Of a stretch of 64,000 nt of DNA, positions 1 through 8,185 are shown one piece after another (position 1 is the stretch's first letter; each line of letters starts with the position of its first letter). Location of the stretch: assembly GCF_024756275.1 (NCBI RefSeq), contig NZ_JANUGQ010000020.1, forward strand, positions 62,001-126,000. Reading direction: 5' to 3'. The stretch is from Streptomyces pyxinae. Its GTDB lineage: Bacteria; Actinomycetota; Actinomycetes; Streptomycetales; Streptomycetaceae. The notes under the pieces are model-generated. The model saw only the letters and a list, made by a program, of their open reading frames with translations, was not told where the DNA came from and did not search any database. The translations under genes and the position numbers were made by a program.

Positions 1-1925
1 TCGACCTCCGCCACCGCCTGCGCGAACTGGGCCGCGTACAGCCGGGCGTAGGCGCCGTCGGACGCCAGCAGCTCGGCGTGGCTGCCCTGCTCCACGATGG
101 ATCCGTTCTCCATGACCAGGATCACATCGGCGTCCCGGATGGTGGAGAGCCGGTGGGCGATCACAAAGGACGTACGGCCGTGCGCGAGCCGGGCCATCGC
201 CTGCTGGATCAGCACCTCGGTGCGGGTGTCCACCGAGCTGGTCGCCTCGTCCAGCACCAGGATCACCGGGTCGGAGAGGAAGGCGCGGGCGATGGTGATC
301 AGCTGCTTCTCGCCCGCGCTGACCCCGGAGCCCTCGTCGTCGATGACGGTGTCGTAGCCCTCCGGCAGGGTGCGGATGAACCGGTCGGCGTGGGCGGCGC
401 GGGCGGCCTCCTCGACCTCCTCCCGGGTCACCTCGCGGCTCGCGCCGTACGCGATGTTCTCCGCGATGGTGCCGCCGAACAGCCAGGTGTCCTGGAGGAC
501 CATGCCGATCCCGGAGCGCAGCTCGTCCCGGGAGAGCTCGGTCACATCGGTGCCGTCCAGCAGGATCCGGCCGCCGGTCACCTCGTAGAACCGCATCAGC
601 AGGTTGACCAGCGTGGTCTTGCCCGCACCGGTCGGTCCGACGATCGCCACCGTCTGGCCGGGCTCCACCGCGAGCGACAGCTCCTCGATGAGCGGCCGGT
701 CCGGCTCGTAGCGGAAGGACACCTTCTCCAGGGTGATCCGCCCGGTCGCCGGGGTCCGGCGCTCGCGGCTCGCGGGCGCGTCCGGCTCCTGCTCCTCCGC
801 GTCGAGCAGCTCGAAGACCCGCTCGGCCGAGGCCACCCCGGACTGCACCAGATTGGCCATCGAGGCGACCTGGGTCAGCGGCATGGAGAACTGCCGGGAG
901 TACTGGACGAACGCCTGCACATCACCGATGGAGAGGTTGCCGGACGCCACCCGCAGCCCGCCGACCACCGCCACCAGCACATAGTTGATGTTGGAGACGA
1001 AGAGCATCAGCGGCTGCATGATCCCGCTGTTGAACTGCGCCTTGAACGCGGCCCGGCGCAGCGCCTCGTTCTGCTCGTGGAAGTCCTCGGCGGCCTCCCG
1101 CTGCCGGCCGAACACCTTCACCAGGGCGTGCCCGGTGTACATCTCCTCCACATGGGCGCTCAGCCGGCCGGTGGACTTCCACTGCTCCACGAAGTGCGGC
1201 TGCGACCGCTTGCCGATCCGGGTCGCGACCAGCACCGAGACCGGCACGGTCACCAGCGCGACCAGCGCCAGCAGCGGCGAGATCCAGAACATCATCGCCA
1301 GCACGCCGAGGATGGTGAAGAGCGAGTTGATCAGCTGACCCATGGTCTGCTGCATGTTCTGCGCGAGGTTGTCCAGGTCGTTGGTGGCCCGGCTCAGCAC
1401 CTCGCCGCGCTTGGCCCGGTCGAAGTACGACAGCGGCAGCCGGGAGAGCTTCGCCTGCACCTCCTCGCGGAGCCGGGAGACGGTCCGGTTGATCGCCCTG
1501 GTCGCCATCCGGGTGGAGATCAGCATCAGTCCGCCGGCCACCAGATAGACCGCCAGCGCCATCAGCAGCACCCCGCCGACCGCGCCGAAGTCGATGCCCC
1601 GGCCGGGGGTGAAGTCCACCCCGGAGAGCATGTCCGCCAGCCCGTGGTCACCGCGCTGCCGCAGCCCGGCGAGCGCCTGTTCCTTGCTGACGCCCCCGGG
1701 GATCCGGTGGCCGACGACGCCGGCGAACACCAGGTCGGTGGCCCGGCCGAGGATCTTCGGGCCGACCACCGAGAAGCCGACGCTCAGCAGACCGGTGGCG
1801 ATCATCACCCAGAGCGTGGCCTTCTCCGGAGCCAGCTGGCGCAGCAGCCGCCTGGCGGACCCCTTGAAGTCCATCGACCGCTGGTCGGGACCGCCGCCGG
1901 CCGCCATCATCCGTCCCGCCGCCAT
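1..1925 (-). CDS. ABC exporter half-transporter, permease-ATPase fusion (3' end cut by window)
   Basis: Half-transporter of the MDR/MsbA type: an N-terminal six-helix membrane domain (about residues 40-370) followed by an ATPase domain. The reverse-strand translation shows Walker A GPTGAGKTT, signature VSAGEKQ, Walker B ILVLDEATS and the switch segment FVIAHRLSTIRDAD. The signature is VSAGE rather than the usual LSGGQ, so one composite ATP site may be weakened, as in many heterodimeric exporters. The ATG at 1925 overlaps the stop of the upstream half-transporter (ATGA), so the two are translationally coupled and very likely form a heterodimer. The last residues visible are ...AQAVAEVD; the stop lies beyond the left edge. 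The substrate cannot be inferred. Confidence 0.9.
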   Translation of the reverse strand, partial: MAAGRMMAAGGGPDQRSMDFKGSARRLLRQLAPEKATLWVMIATGLLSVGFSVVGPKILGRATDLVFAGVVGHRIPGGVSKEQALAGLRQRGDHGLADMLSGVDFTPGRGIDFGAVGGVLLMALAVYLVAGGLMLISTRMATRAINRTVSRLREEVQAKLSRLPLSYFDRAKRGEVLSRATNDLDNLAQNMQQTMGQLINSLFTILGVLAMMFWISPLLALVALVTVPVSVLVATRIGKRSQPHFVEQWKSTGRLSAHVEEMYTGHALVKVFGRQREAAEDFHEQNEALRRAAFKAQFNSGIMQPLMLFVSNINYVLVAVVGGLRVASGNLSIGDVQAFVQYSRQFSMPLTQVASMANLVQSGVASAERVFELLDAEEQEPDAPASRERRTPATGRITLEKVSFRYEPDRPLIEELSLAVEPGQTVAIVGPTGAGKTTLVNLLMRFYEVTGGRILLDGTDVTELSRDELRSGIGMVLQDTWLFGGTIAENIAYGASREVTREEVEEAARAAHADRFIRTLPEGYDTVIDDEGSGVSAGEKQLITIARAFLSDPVILVLDEATSSVDTRTEVLIQQAMARLAHGRTSFVIAHRLSTIRDADVILVMENGSIVEQGSHAELLASDGAYARLYAAQFAQAVAEV

Positions 1926-3658
1926 CAGGCAGCCTCCGCTTCCGTCAGCTGGGAGAGCACGATCTCCCGGTACGTCTCGTTCTCCGCCATCAGCTCGGTG
2001 TGCCGGCCGGTGCCCACGACCCGGCCCTCGTCCAGCACCACGATCCGGTCGGCGTCGCGGATGGTGGAGACCCGCTGGGCCACGATGACCACGGTCGCCC
2101 CGGCGGTCTCCCGGGCCAGCGCGGCCCGCAGCCGGGCGTCGGTTGCGTAGTCGAGCGCCGAGAACGAGTCGTCGAAGAGATAGACCTCCGGGCGCCGCAC
2201 CAGCGCCCGGGCGATGGCCAGCCGCTGCCGCTGCCCGCCGGAGACATTGGTGCCGCCCTGCGCGATCGGCGCGTGCAGACCGTGCTCCAGCTCCCGTACG
2301 AAGTCGGCCGCCTGCGCCGTCTCCAGCGCCTGCCACAGTTCCTCGTCGGTGGCGTCGGGACGGCCGTACCGCAGATTGGTGGCGACCGTGCCGGAGAAGA
2401 GGTACGGCTTCTGCGGCACCAGACCGACCGTCCGGGACAGCAGCTCCGGGTCCAGCTCCCGGACGTCCGCGCCGTCGACCAGCACCTGGCCGCCGGTCAC
2501 GTCGAAGAGCCGGGGGACCAGGCCGAGCAGGGTCGACTTGCCGCTGCCGGTGGAGCCGATGATCGCGGTGGTCTCACCGGGCCGGGCCACCAGGTCCACC
2601 CCGCGCAGCACCGGTTCCTCGGCGCCCGGGTAGCGGAAGTCCGCGCCGCGCACCTCCAGCTCGCCGTGCCGGGACAGCTCGCGCACCGGGGCGGCCGGCG
2701 GGACGACGCTGGAGCGGGTGGCGAGCACCTCCTCGATCCGCTCGGCGCAGACCTCGGCGCGCGGCACCATCATGAACATGAAGGTGGCCATCATCACCGC
2801 CATCACTATCTGCATCAGATAGGCGAGGAAGGCGGTGAGCGCCCCGATCTCCATGGCGCCGGAGTCGATCCGGTGGGCGCCGAACCACACCACGGCCACA
2901 CTGGAGACGTTCACCACGGTCATCACCACCGGGAACATCAGCGCCATCAGCCGGCCGGTGGAGAGCGAGACATCGGTCAGCTCGGTGTTGGCGGTACGGA
3001 ACCGCCCGCGCTCGTACTCGTCCCGGACGAACGCCCGGATGACCCGGTTGCCGGTGATCTGCTCCCGGAGCACCCGGTTCACCCCGTCCAGCCGGGACTG
3101 CATGGTCCGGAACAGCGGCCGCATCCGCCGGATGATCAGCAGGACGGCGATGCCCAGCACCGGCACCACCGCGAGCAGCACCGCCGACAGCGGCACGTCC
3201 AGCGCCAGCGCCATGGCGATGCCGCCCACGCACATGATCGGCGCGGACACCATCAGCGTGAACGCCATCAGCACCAGCATCTGGATCTGCTGGACGTCAT
3301 TGGTGGTCCGGGTGATCAGCGAGGGGGCGCCGAACTGCCCGACCTCCCGGGCGGAGAACGACTGCACCCGCTCGAAGACCGCCGCCCGCAGGTCCCGGCC
3401 GAGCGCGGCGGCGGTACGGGCGCCGAAGTAGACGGCGCCGATGTTGCAGACCACCTGCACCAGCGAGATGCCGATCATCAGGGAGCCGAAGCGCAGGATG
3501 TAACCGGTGTCCCCGGCGACCACACCGTTGTCGATGATGTCCGCGTTGAGGGTCGGCAGATAGAGGGTGGCGGAGGTCTGGAGCAGTTGCAGCAGGACCA
3601 GAAGGGCTATGGGCCGTTTGTAGGGCGCCAGATGGGTTCGGAGAGTTCGTCTGAGCAC
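1925..3658 (-). CDS. ABC exporter half-transporter, permease-ATPase fusion (577 aa)
   Basis: Partner of the downstream half-transporter. The membrane domain spans about residues 1-310 and starts MLRRTLRTHLAPYKRP. The ATPase domain has Walker A IGSTGSGKST, Q-loop GLVPQKPYLFSG, a canonical signature NVSGGQRQR and Walker B VYLFDDSFSALD. Walker B ends in DD instead of the usual DE, so the catalytic Glu position is Asp; together with the altered signature of the partner this suggests an asymmetric pair with one active and one degenerate site. The start is GTG. Expression is probably from an unmarked promoter in the repeat-containing gap upstream. The exported compound is unknown; lipid or drug export are the usual roles. 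Confidence 0.92.
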   Translation of the reverse strand: MLRRTLRTHLAPYKRPIALLVLLQLLQTSATLYLPTLNADIIDNGVVAGDTGYILRFGSLMIGISLVQVVCNIGAVYFGARTAAALGRDLRAAVFERVQSFSAREVGQFGAPSLITRTTNDVQQIQMLVLMAFTLMVSAPIMCVGGIAMALALDVPLSAVLLAVVPVLGIAVLLIIRRMRPLFRTMQSRLDGVNRVLREQITGNRVIRAFVRDEYERGRFRTANTELTDVSLSTGRLMALMFPVVMTVVNVSSVAVVWFGAHRIDSGAMEIGALTAFLAYLMQIVMAVMMATFMFMMVPRAEVCAERIEEVLATRSSVVPPAAPVRELSRHGELEVRGADFRYPGAEEPVLRGVDLVARPGETTAIIGSTGSGKSTLLGLVPRLFDVTGGQVLVDGADVRELDPELLSRTVGLVPQKPYLFSGTVATNLRYGRPDATDEELWQALETAQAADFVRELEHGLHAPIAQGGTNVSGGQRQRLAIARALVRRPEVYLFDDSFSALDYATDARLRAALARETAGATVVIVAQRVSTIRDADRIVVLDEGRVVGTGRHTELMAENETYREIVLSQLTEAEAA

Positions 3659-3721
3659 AGCCCCACTATCGCTCTCCCGGCCACCTTGTTACGACCCGTT
3701 TCGACCGGCCGCGCCGGGTGC

Positions 3722-3905
3722 CTTCCCCCGTACGTACGTCCCCGGGCCGGTCCCCGCGCGTACGCCCCCGGGCCGGTGCGCCGTACGTCCTCGGGCCCTC
3801 CCGCGCGTACGTCCCCGGGCCGGTCCCGCCCGTAGGTCCCGGGGCCCTCCCGCGCGTACGTCCCCGGGGCCGGTCCCGCGCGTACGCCCCGGGGGCGGCC
3901 GGTCA
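3722..3905. repeat. Degenerate tandem repeat, unit about 28 bp (CGTACGTCCCCGGGCCGG core)
   Basis: The gap between the kinase gene and the ABC pair is filled by about six imperfect copies of a unit built around CGTACGTCCCCGGGCCGG with short CCCGCG spacers. SnaBI-like TACGTA and SmaI-like CCCGGG palindromes recur, so each copy can fold. It lies in the presumed leader of the ABC exporter. No function is shown; length change by slippage is likely. Confidence 0.7.
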
Positions 3906-3914
3906 CCGCTCGCG

Positions 3915-5357
3915 TCACCGCTCGCCGAACGCCCCCGGGTGCAGCTGGTCGCGGGTGGCACCGTACTGCTGCCGGACCGCCTGGCCCATCGCCAGCTCGT
4001 CGCCCGGCTCGAAGATCTGCGCGGCCGCGCCCTGCCAGGCGGGCGGGGCCCCCGGCGACAGGGCACCCCGGTTGACCCCGAGCGCCCAGGCGGCCTGCCG
4101 GGCCGCGCCGAGCGCCGCGTAGTCGGCCGGCTGCGGGACGACCACCTGCGCCCCGAAGAGCGCGGGCGCGATCGCCTGCACGGCGGGCAGTCCGGCGGCG
4201 GCGCCCAGCAGGAACACCCGCCGCACCGCCACCCCCCGGCCGCGCAGCACGTCCATCGCGTCGGCGAGCGAGCAGAGCATCCCCTCGAAGGCGGCCCGCG
4301 CCAGGTGCTCGGGCTTCATCGACTCCCGCCGCAGCCCCTGGAGCGTCCCGGCGGTGTGCGGCAGCCGGGGCGTGCGCTCGCCCTCCAGATAGGGGAGCAG
4401 CACCAGCCCCGAGGAGCCCGGGGTGGACTTCAGCGCCAGCGCCGACAGCTCGTCGAGGCCGTCCAGGCCCAGCATCTCGGCGGTGCCGCGCAGCGCCCGG
4501 ACCGCGTTGGTGACATGCACCACCGGCAGATGCATCCCGGTGGCGTCCGCGTAGGCGGTGACCAGGCCCCGGGGGTCGGCCGGCGTCTCGTGGTGCACGG
4601 CCATCACCGAGCCCGAGGCGCCGAGCGAGACCACCGCGTCCCCGATCCCGATGCCCAGCCCGAAGGCCGCCGCCATGGTCTCGCCGGTGCCGGCCGAGAT
4701 CAGCAGGCCCTCCGGCGTGGTCCCGGCCGCCTCGGCGGGGCCGAGCACCTCGGGCAGCGCCGCCTGGCGCCCGAGCGCCAGTTCCACCAGGTCCGGGCGG
4801 TACGAACCGGTCGCCGCCGACCAGTAGCCGGTGCTGGACGCGGCGCCCCGGTCGGTGGTCCGGCGCACCGGCCGGCCCAGCAGCTGCCAGACCAGCCAGT
4901 CGTGCGGCTGGAGCAGCAGCGCGACCCGGGCGGCCGCCTCCGGCTCGGTCCTGGCCAGCCAGCGCAGCTTCGCCACCGGCATGGACGCCTGCGGTACGGC
5001 ACCGACCGCGTCCGCCCACGCCTGCCGGCCGCCCAGCGCCTCGATCAGATCGGCCGCCGCCACCTGGGCCCGCTTGTCGTTGCCGACCAGCGCCGGGCGC
5101 ACCAGGGTGCCCCCGGCGTCCAGCGGCACCAGACCGTGCTGCTGGGCGGAGACCCCGATCGCCTCGACGCCCTCCAGGAGGCCGCCGGACGCCGCCTCAC
5201 CGAGCGACAGCAGCCATGCCTCGGGGTCGACCTCCACGGCCTTCGGTTCGACGGGGTGCGGAGCGTAGCCCTGCCGCAGCACCGCACCCGTGTCCGCGTC
5301 GCAGACCACGACGCGTGTGAAACCCGACGAACTGTCCAACCCGGCGACTATCCCCAT
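3915..5357 (-). CDS. xylB: FGGY-family carbohydrate kinase, probably xylulokinase (480 aa)
   Basis: Phosphorylates a ketose, most likely D-xylulose to xylulose 5-phosphate for the pentose phosphate pathway. The N-terminal FGGY domain begins MGIVAGLDSSSGFTRVVV (phosphate-1 loop with the GLD Asp) and carries SAQQHGLVPLD, the family's substrate-proximal QQHG motif, near residue 76. The C-terminal FGGY domain has the phosphate-2 region (AVVSLGASGSV) and the adenosine motif region (VFLLGAAAGLPAVQAIAP). Length fits bacterial XylB. No xylose isomerase or transporter lies nearby, so the exact sugar is inferred from family likeness. The ATG at 5357 opens directly at the first conserved strand. Confidence 0.8.
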   Translation of the reverse strand: MGIVAGLDSSSGFTRVVVCDADTGAVLRQGYAPHPVEPKAVEVDPEAWLLSLGEAASGGLLEGVEAIGVSAQQHGLVPLDAGGTLVRPALVGNDKRAQVAAADLIEALGGRQAWADAVGAVPQASMPVAKLRWLARTEPEAAARVALLLQPHDWLVWQLLGRPVRRTTDRGAASSTGYWSAATGSYRPDLVELALGRQAALPEVLGPAEAAGTTPEGLLISAGTGETMAAAFGLGIGIGDAVVSLGASGSVMAVHHETPADPRGLVTAYADATGMHLPVVHVTNAVRALRGTAEMLGLDGLDELSALALKSTPGSSGLVLLPYLEGERTPRLPHTAGTLQGLRRESMKPEHLARAAFEGMLCSLADAMDVLRGRGVAVRRVFLLGAAAGLPAVQAIAPALFGAQVVVPQPADYAALGAARQAAWALGVNRGALSPGAPPAWQGAAAQIFEPGDELAMGQAVRQQYGATRDQLHPGAFGER

Positions 5358-5454
5358 GGTGAGGATTCTGCCGCACGCCGTCGCCCCGCCGGTGCCGCCC
5401 CCGGTGTCCGCCCGGGGGCACCGGGGAGCGGGGATTCAGCGGGGCCCGGGCCCG

Positions 5455-5754
5455 TCAGGTGTTGGTCGTCCCCCAGTCGTCCTCACCGCCCTGGGCGCGC
5501 TCCCGCAGCGACCGCACCCGCTCCGCGACCGAGTCCGGCATCCGGTCGCCGACCCGGTCGCTCACCACCTGGAACGCCTTGCCCGCCACCTCCCGGCCGG
5601 TCTGGCTCGCGGACTCCGCGGCGTTCCGCACGGCGGGGTTGTGCGAGACCTGGCGCGCGGATTTGCGCAGCTGCTCGTACCGCTCCCGTCCGGCCCGGGT
5701 ACCGAAGACGTACCCCAGCGCGAGACCGGCGACGAACGTGACCTTGTACCGCAT
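5455..5754 (-). CDS. Small YtxH-like membrane-anchored protein
   Basis: About 99 aa starting MRYKVTFVAGLALGYVFG: one short hydrophobic segment near the N-terminus (about residues 6-18, with a GYVFGTRAGRERY boundary) and then a charged amphipathic helix (KSARQVSHNPAVRNAAESAS). This layout matches YtxH/GvpP-like general stress proteins common in Streptomyces. I chose the ATG at 5754 over the in-frame GTG at 5763 because GGGAAGG lies about nine bases before the ATG. It sits alone between the sugar kinase and the tRNA genes. Molecular role unknown. Confidence 0.75.
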   Translation of the reverse strand: MRYKVTFVAGLALGYVFGTRAGRERYEQLRKSARQVSHNPAVRNAAESASQTGREVAGKAFQVVSDRVGDRMPDSVAERVRSLRERAQGGEDDWGTTNT

Positions 5755-5950
5755 GGCTGCCACCCTTCCCGTAGGCGTCGGTGCTCGCCGCCTACCCGGG
5801 ATGGCCGCAGATCACCCGATGGCCGGCGGCCGGGACGATCACAGGACACCGATTGGCGGAGCACCCCCCTGCTTGCGCTAATGTATGTGTCGCAGCGAGC
5901 GAGCGCCGCCCGGGACGCCCGGGGTGGGTACGTTCGATGCACCGCAGCAA

Positions 5951-6023
5951 TCCCCTGTAGCTCAATTGGCAGAGCAGCCGGCTGTTAACCGGCAGGTTAC
6001 TGGTTCGAGTCCAGTCGGGGGAG
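5951..6023 (+). tRNA. tRNA-Asn (anticodon GTT), copy 1
   Basis: Full cloverleaf: acceptor TCCCCTG pairs with CGGGGGA, D-arm GCTCAATTGGCAGAGC, anticodon stem GCCGG/CCGGC with loop CTGTTAA (anticodon GTT), T-arm with GGTTCGAGTCC, discriminator G. The 3' CCA is not encoded. Followed after only five bases by a second tRNA-Asn. Confidence 0.97.
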
Positions 6024-6028
6024 CGCGA

Positions 6029-6101
6029 TCCCCTGTAGCTCAATTGGCAGAGCATTCGGCTGTTAACCGGAGGGTTGCTGGTTCGAGTCCAGCCGGGGGA
6101 G
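6029..6101 (+). tRNA. tRNA-Asn (anticodon GTT), copy 2
   Basis: Same acceptor, D-arm and anticodon loop as copy 1, with the anticodon stem changed to TTCGG/CCGGA and a slightly different variable and T-stem. No encoded CCA. A hairpin ten bases downstream probably ends the shared transcript. Confidence 0.97.
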
Positions 6102-6110
6102 CGATACGGA

Positions 6111-6134
6111 AGAGGGCCCCTCGGCGGGCCCTCT
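6111..6134 (+). terminator. Hairpin terminator after the tRNA-Asn pair
   Basis: Perfect 9-bp stem AGAGGGCCC/GGGCCCTCT (6111-6119 and 6126-6134) with a six-base loop, followed by TCGCGTTTCC. Position immediately after the two tRNA genes supports a terminator; the T-run is weak, as usual in Streptomyces. Confidence 0.7.
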
Positions 6135-6321
6135 TCGCGTTTCCGGGCCCTTCCGCCTCCCCCCGGAGTGAAACTCCCGGTGATTTCCGGCCACCCCGGG
6201 AACCGCGCAGGCGACGGCGCCGTCCTCCTGGGCATGAGCAGCCGACCATACGGAGCAGGAGATCGTATGAGCGGCTATGCTGCGGCAGACGGCGCGTACA
6301 TGTGTGCGCGACGCGCCGTAG

Positions 6322-6398
6322 GGGGCGGTAGCTCAGCCGGTTAGAGCAGCGGACTCATAATCCGTCGGTCGTGGGTTCGAGTCCCACCCGCCCCACCA
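6322..6398 (+). tRNA. tRNA with CAT anticodon (tRNA-Met, or tRNA-Ile2)
   Basis: Acceptor GGGGCGG pairs with CCGCCCC, D-arm GCTCAGCCGGTTAGAGC, anticodon stem GCGGA/TCCGT with loop CTCATAA (anticodon CAT), T-arm GTGGGTTCGAGTCCCAC, discriminator A, and an encoded CCA at 6396-6398. The G1:C72 pair excludes initiator tRNA. A CAT anticodon may be elongator Met or lysidine-modified Ile2; sequence reading alone does not settle which. Confidence 0.95.
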
Positions 6399-7106
6399 GC
6401 AGTCGATCGAGCAGAACCGTTTCTGCTCCAGCCGCACCGGCCCTCCAGCCGCACCGGCCCTCCGGCCGTCCTTCACGCGGCCCTTCACGGCAGCCGGGCG
6501 GCGGTCACCAGCAGGGTGTCCACCCTGCGCGGCCCGCCGGCCGCCGCCGGCAGCACCTCCGTACCGGTCCCCGCCGCACCCGGCCCCGCCGAGGACCTTC
6601 CTCCACGCCCGCTCCCACGGCACCCGGCGGCGCATCACGGCGACCCCGCCGTGATGCGTCCTCGCGCGAACGCCGGTCGCCCCCGCGTCGGACCGCGCGG
6701 GGGAGCCGTCCAGACAGCGCGCCAGGGTGGCGAACACCAGTCACCCGCCCCGCCGGCGGAGCGTGCCTCGCGGGGGCGGGTGGGCCGGGGAGTGGTGAGG
6801 GGGGACGACTGGGGCGCTCACTCCCAGGTGGGTTCGCTGGCAAGGGCCGACGGGGTGGTGAGGGTCCTGATCACGGTGGCTCCTGACGTCGTGTGGTGAT
6901 GGGCGTGTGGGGGACGGCCGGTTCGCGTGCGTGGCGGCGGGGGGGGGCGGGGGCCGGCTCGTTCGGGATGCGGGGGGCCTCCGTGGCACGCGGAGGGGGC
7001 GCCCGGCCGCGAGGGTGCGGCGGGACGGGGGCGGCCGCCGTGCCCCCCGGCACGGCGACCGCGGCGCCGGCGGCACCGCCCGGTCAGGGGCGGCGGGGGC
7101 CGGCGG
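6399..7106. other. About 700 bp without a clear gene; possible decayed gene fragments
   Basis: Every long frame here has poor composition or reads through the tRNA. On the minus strand two short stretches look coding by third-base G/C bias: 6600-6737 (reading FATLARCLDGSP...) and, in another frame, 6485-6570 ending VDTLLVTAARLP and a stop, as though one gene had been frameshifted; a methyltransferase C-terminus is only a guess. A run of nine G lies near 6950. A tiny ORF at 6818-6874 is listed separately. The position next to a tRNA fits old insertion and decay, but no integrase or direct repeat was found. Confidence 0.35.
6818..6874 (-). CDS. Possible 18-residue peptide ORF
   Basis: GTG at 6874 preceded by AGGAG at ideal spacing (AGGAGCCACC then GTG) opens an 18-codon frame, reading MIRTLTTPSALASEPTWE, closed by TGA at 6818. 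It is too short to judge by codon bias. It could be a small peptide, a leader peptide, or the severed start of a decayed gene. It lies downstream of the AfsA-like gene on the same strand. Low confidence. Confidence 0.22.
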   Translation of the reverse strand: MIRTLTTPSALASEPTWE

Positions 7107-8081
7107 TCAGGCGGCTCCGCGGTGGGTGGCGGGCGGGGCCGGAAGGGTGTGGGTCACGGTCGCCGTGAACCGGGTCTCACCGCTCTGTACGGCCGCCACG
7201 GCGAGAGCGGGGGCGTCGTCGGGGGTGGCCGGGCCCGCGGTGATCAGGCAGGGCGCGTCCAGCTCGACGTACCGGGAGAAGACGCACTCCAGGCCCAGGA
7301 TCACGGCGGATCCGCCGGCCGAGCGCTGGGCGCACTGGTGGGCGGCCTCCAGCAGCAGCATGCCGGGCACATGGTCCACGGGGTGGTCGAAGAGCACCGG
7401 GTGGGCCGGGTCCACCCGCAGCAGCCAGCCGGCGGGCCCGGCTCCGGTGGCCGTCTCCCGGCCGGCCGGGGCGAGCACCACGTCCCGGGGGCGGGTGCGC
7501 CCGGTGACCCGGTGCGGCAGCGGCGCCGGGGCGGGCGGTGCGGCCGCCATGACCCGGGCGGCATCGCCCCGGGCGCCGCGCAGCCGGCGGTAGACGGCCG
7601 GCGACTGGACGGTGAACCGGGTCTCGGCCCGGGCGAACGGCCGGCCGCCGCGGGTGATCAGAAAGCGCATCGACAGGGCGACGGTCAGGGCGCCCCGGCG
7701 CACCAGGTCGTGGCAGTCCACATGGAGTTCGAGCTCCGGGCTCTCGGAGGCGGGCACCCCCGGCGCCGGCGGCTCGAACCGGTAGGAGAAGCGCTCCCAG
7801 ATCAGCTGATGCCCGACCGGCACCTCGTAGGCGGCGTGGCAGAGCAGCGGAAACGTCTGGCGGATCGTCTCGCAGAGCAGCAGCGGGTCGGCTTCCGGCG
7901 CCATCCGGTAGAAGGGGTGGCTCCGGGGCCAACGAGCGGATATCCGGAAGGAGTCGGGGGCGGTCCGCCGCCACCGCACGAGATAGACCTCACCCGGATC
8001 CGACTTGTGCACCAGCCGTGGTGTCACGGCCCCGGCCGCGGATTCCGGAGCGGCGAGTGGGCGGTGTGCGGCTGCGAGCAT
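7107..8081 (-). CDS. AfsA-like gamma-butyrolactone (or butenolide) synthase
   Basis: AfsA/ScbA-type enzymes condense a beta-ketoacyl chain from the acyl carrier protein with dihydroxyacetone phosphate, the first committed step to A-factor-like hormones. The 324-aa product has the two hotdog-like AfsA repeats: N-terminal (about residues 18-110, LVHKSDPGEVYLVRWRR) and C-terminal (about 225-310, with HPVDHVPGMLLLEAAHQCA, the most conserved AfsA block). I place the start at ATG 8081, behind GGGAAG, rather than at far upstream codons that would read through the divergent promoter. It faces a receptor gene of the ArpA class, the usual partner arrangement. Probably repressed by that receptor through the site at 8144-8165. 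Which lipid signal is made cannot be read from sequence. Confidence 0.88.
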   Translation of the reverse strand: MLAAAHRPLAAPESAAGAVTPRLVHKSDPGEVYLVRWRRTAPDSFRISARWPRSHPFYRMAPEADPLLLCETIRQTFPLLCHAAYEVPVGHQLIWERFSYRFEPPAPGVPASESPELELHVDCHDLVRRGALTVALSMRFLITRGGRPFARAETRFTVQSPAVYRRLRGARGDAARVMAAAPPAPAPLPHRVTGRTRPRDVVLAPAGRETATGAGPAGWLLRVDPAHPVLFDHPVDHVPGMLLLEAAHQCAQRSAGGSAVILGLECVFSRYVELDAPCLITAGPATPDDAPALAVAAVQSGETRFTATVTHTLPAPPATHRGAA

Positions 8082-8142
8082 GGCTTCCCTTTCCCCGTGG
8101 GGCTCGGTTACGCCGGAGTGGCGCTTGAGTGGTACCAGCAAT

Positions 8143-8171
8143 AACATAGAGACCGTTCTGTTTGATGTCGA
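8143..8171 (-). promoter_or_regulatory. ARE-like operator within the afsA-like promoter
   Basis: On the minus strand TCGACA (8171-8166) and TATGTT (8148-8143) are separated by 17 bp, a good housekeeping promoter for the synthase gene. Inside it, 8144-8165 on the plus strand (ACATAGAGACC then GTTCTGTTTGA) resembles autoregulatory elements bound by butyrolactone receptors, with the ACATA...ACCG/GTTC...TTTGA layout of FarR/ScbR sites as I recall them. Binding by the adjacent receptor would block the synthase promoter and could also control the receptor's own start region. Confidence 0.65.
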
Positions 8172-8185
8172 GACGGGTGGTGTGC

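Noticed and set aside
5792..6235. Minus-strand frame with repeated PPAGLEPATLRLTAECSAN/PGWTRTSNPPVNS phrases
   Set aside because: Antisense of the two tRNA-Asn genes; classic spurious annotation.
6333..6737. Minus-strand frame ending GGWDSNPRPTDYESAALTG
   Set aside because: The C-terminus is the well-known artefact of reading antisense through a tRNA gene; no ribosome site or family match. The far 5' part may be a remnant and is described in the gap entry.
6940..6960. Run of nine G as a phase-variation tract
   Set aside because: It lies downstream of any recognised coding frame, so no gene would be switched.
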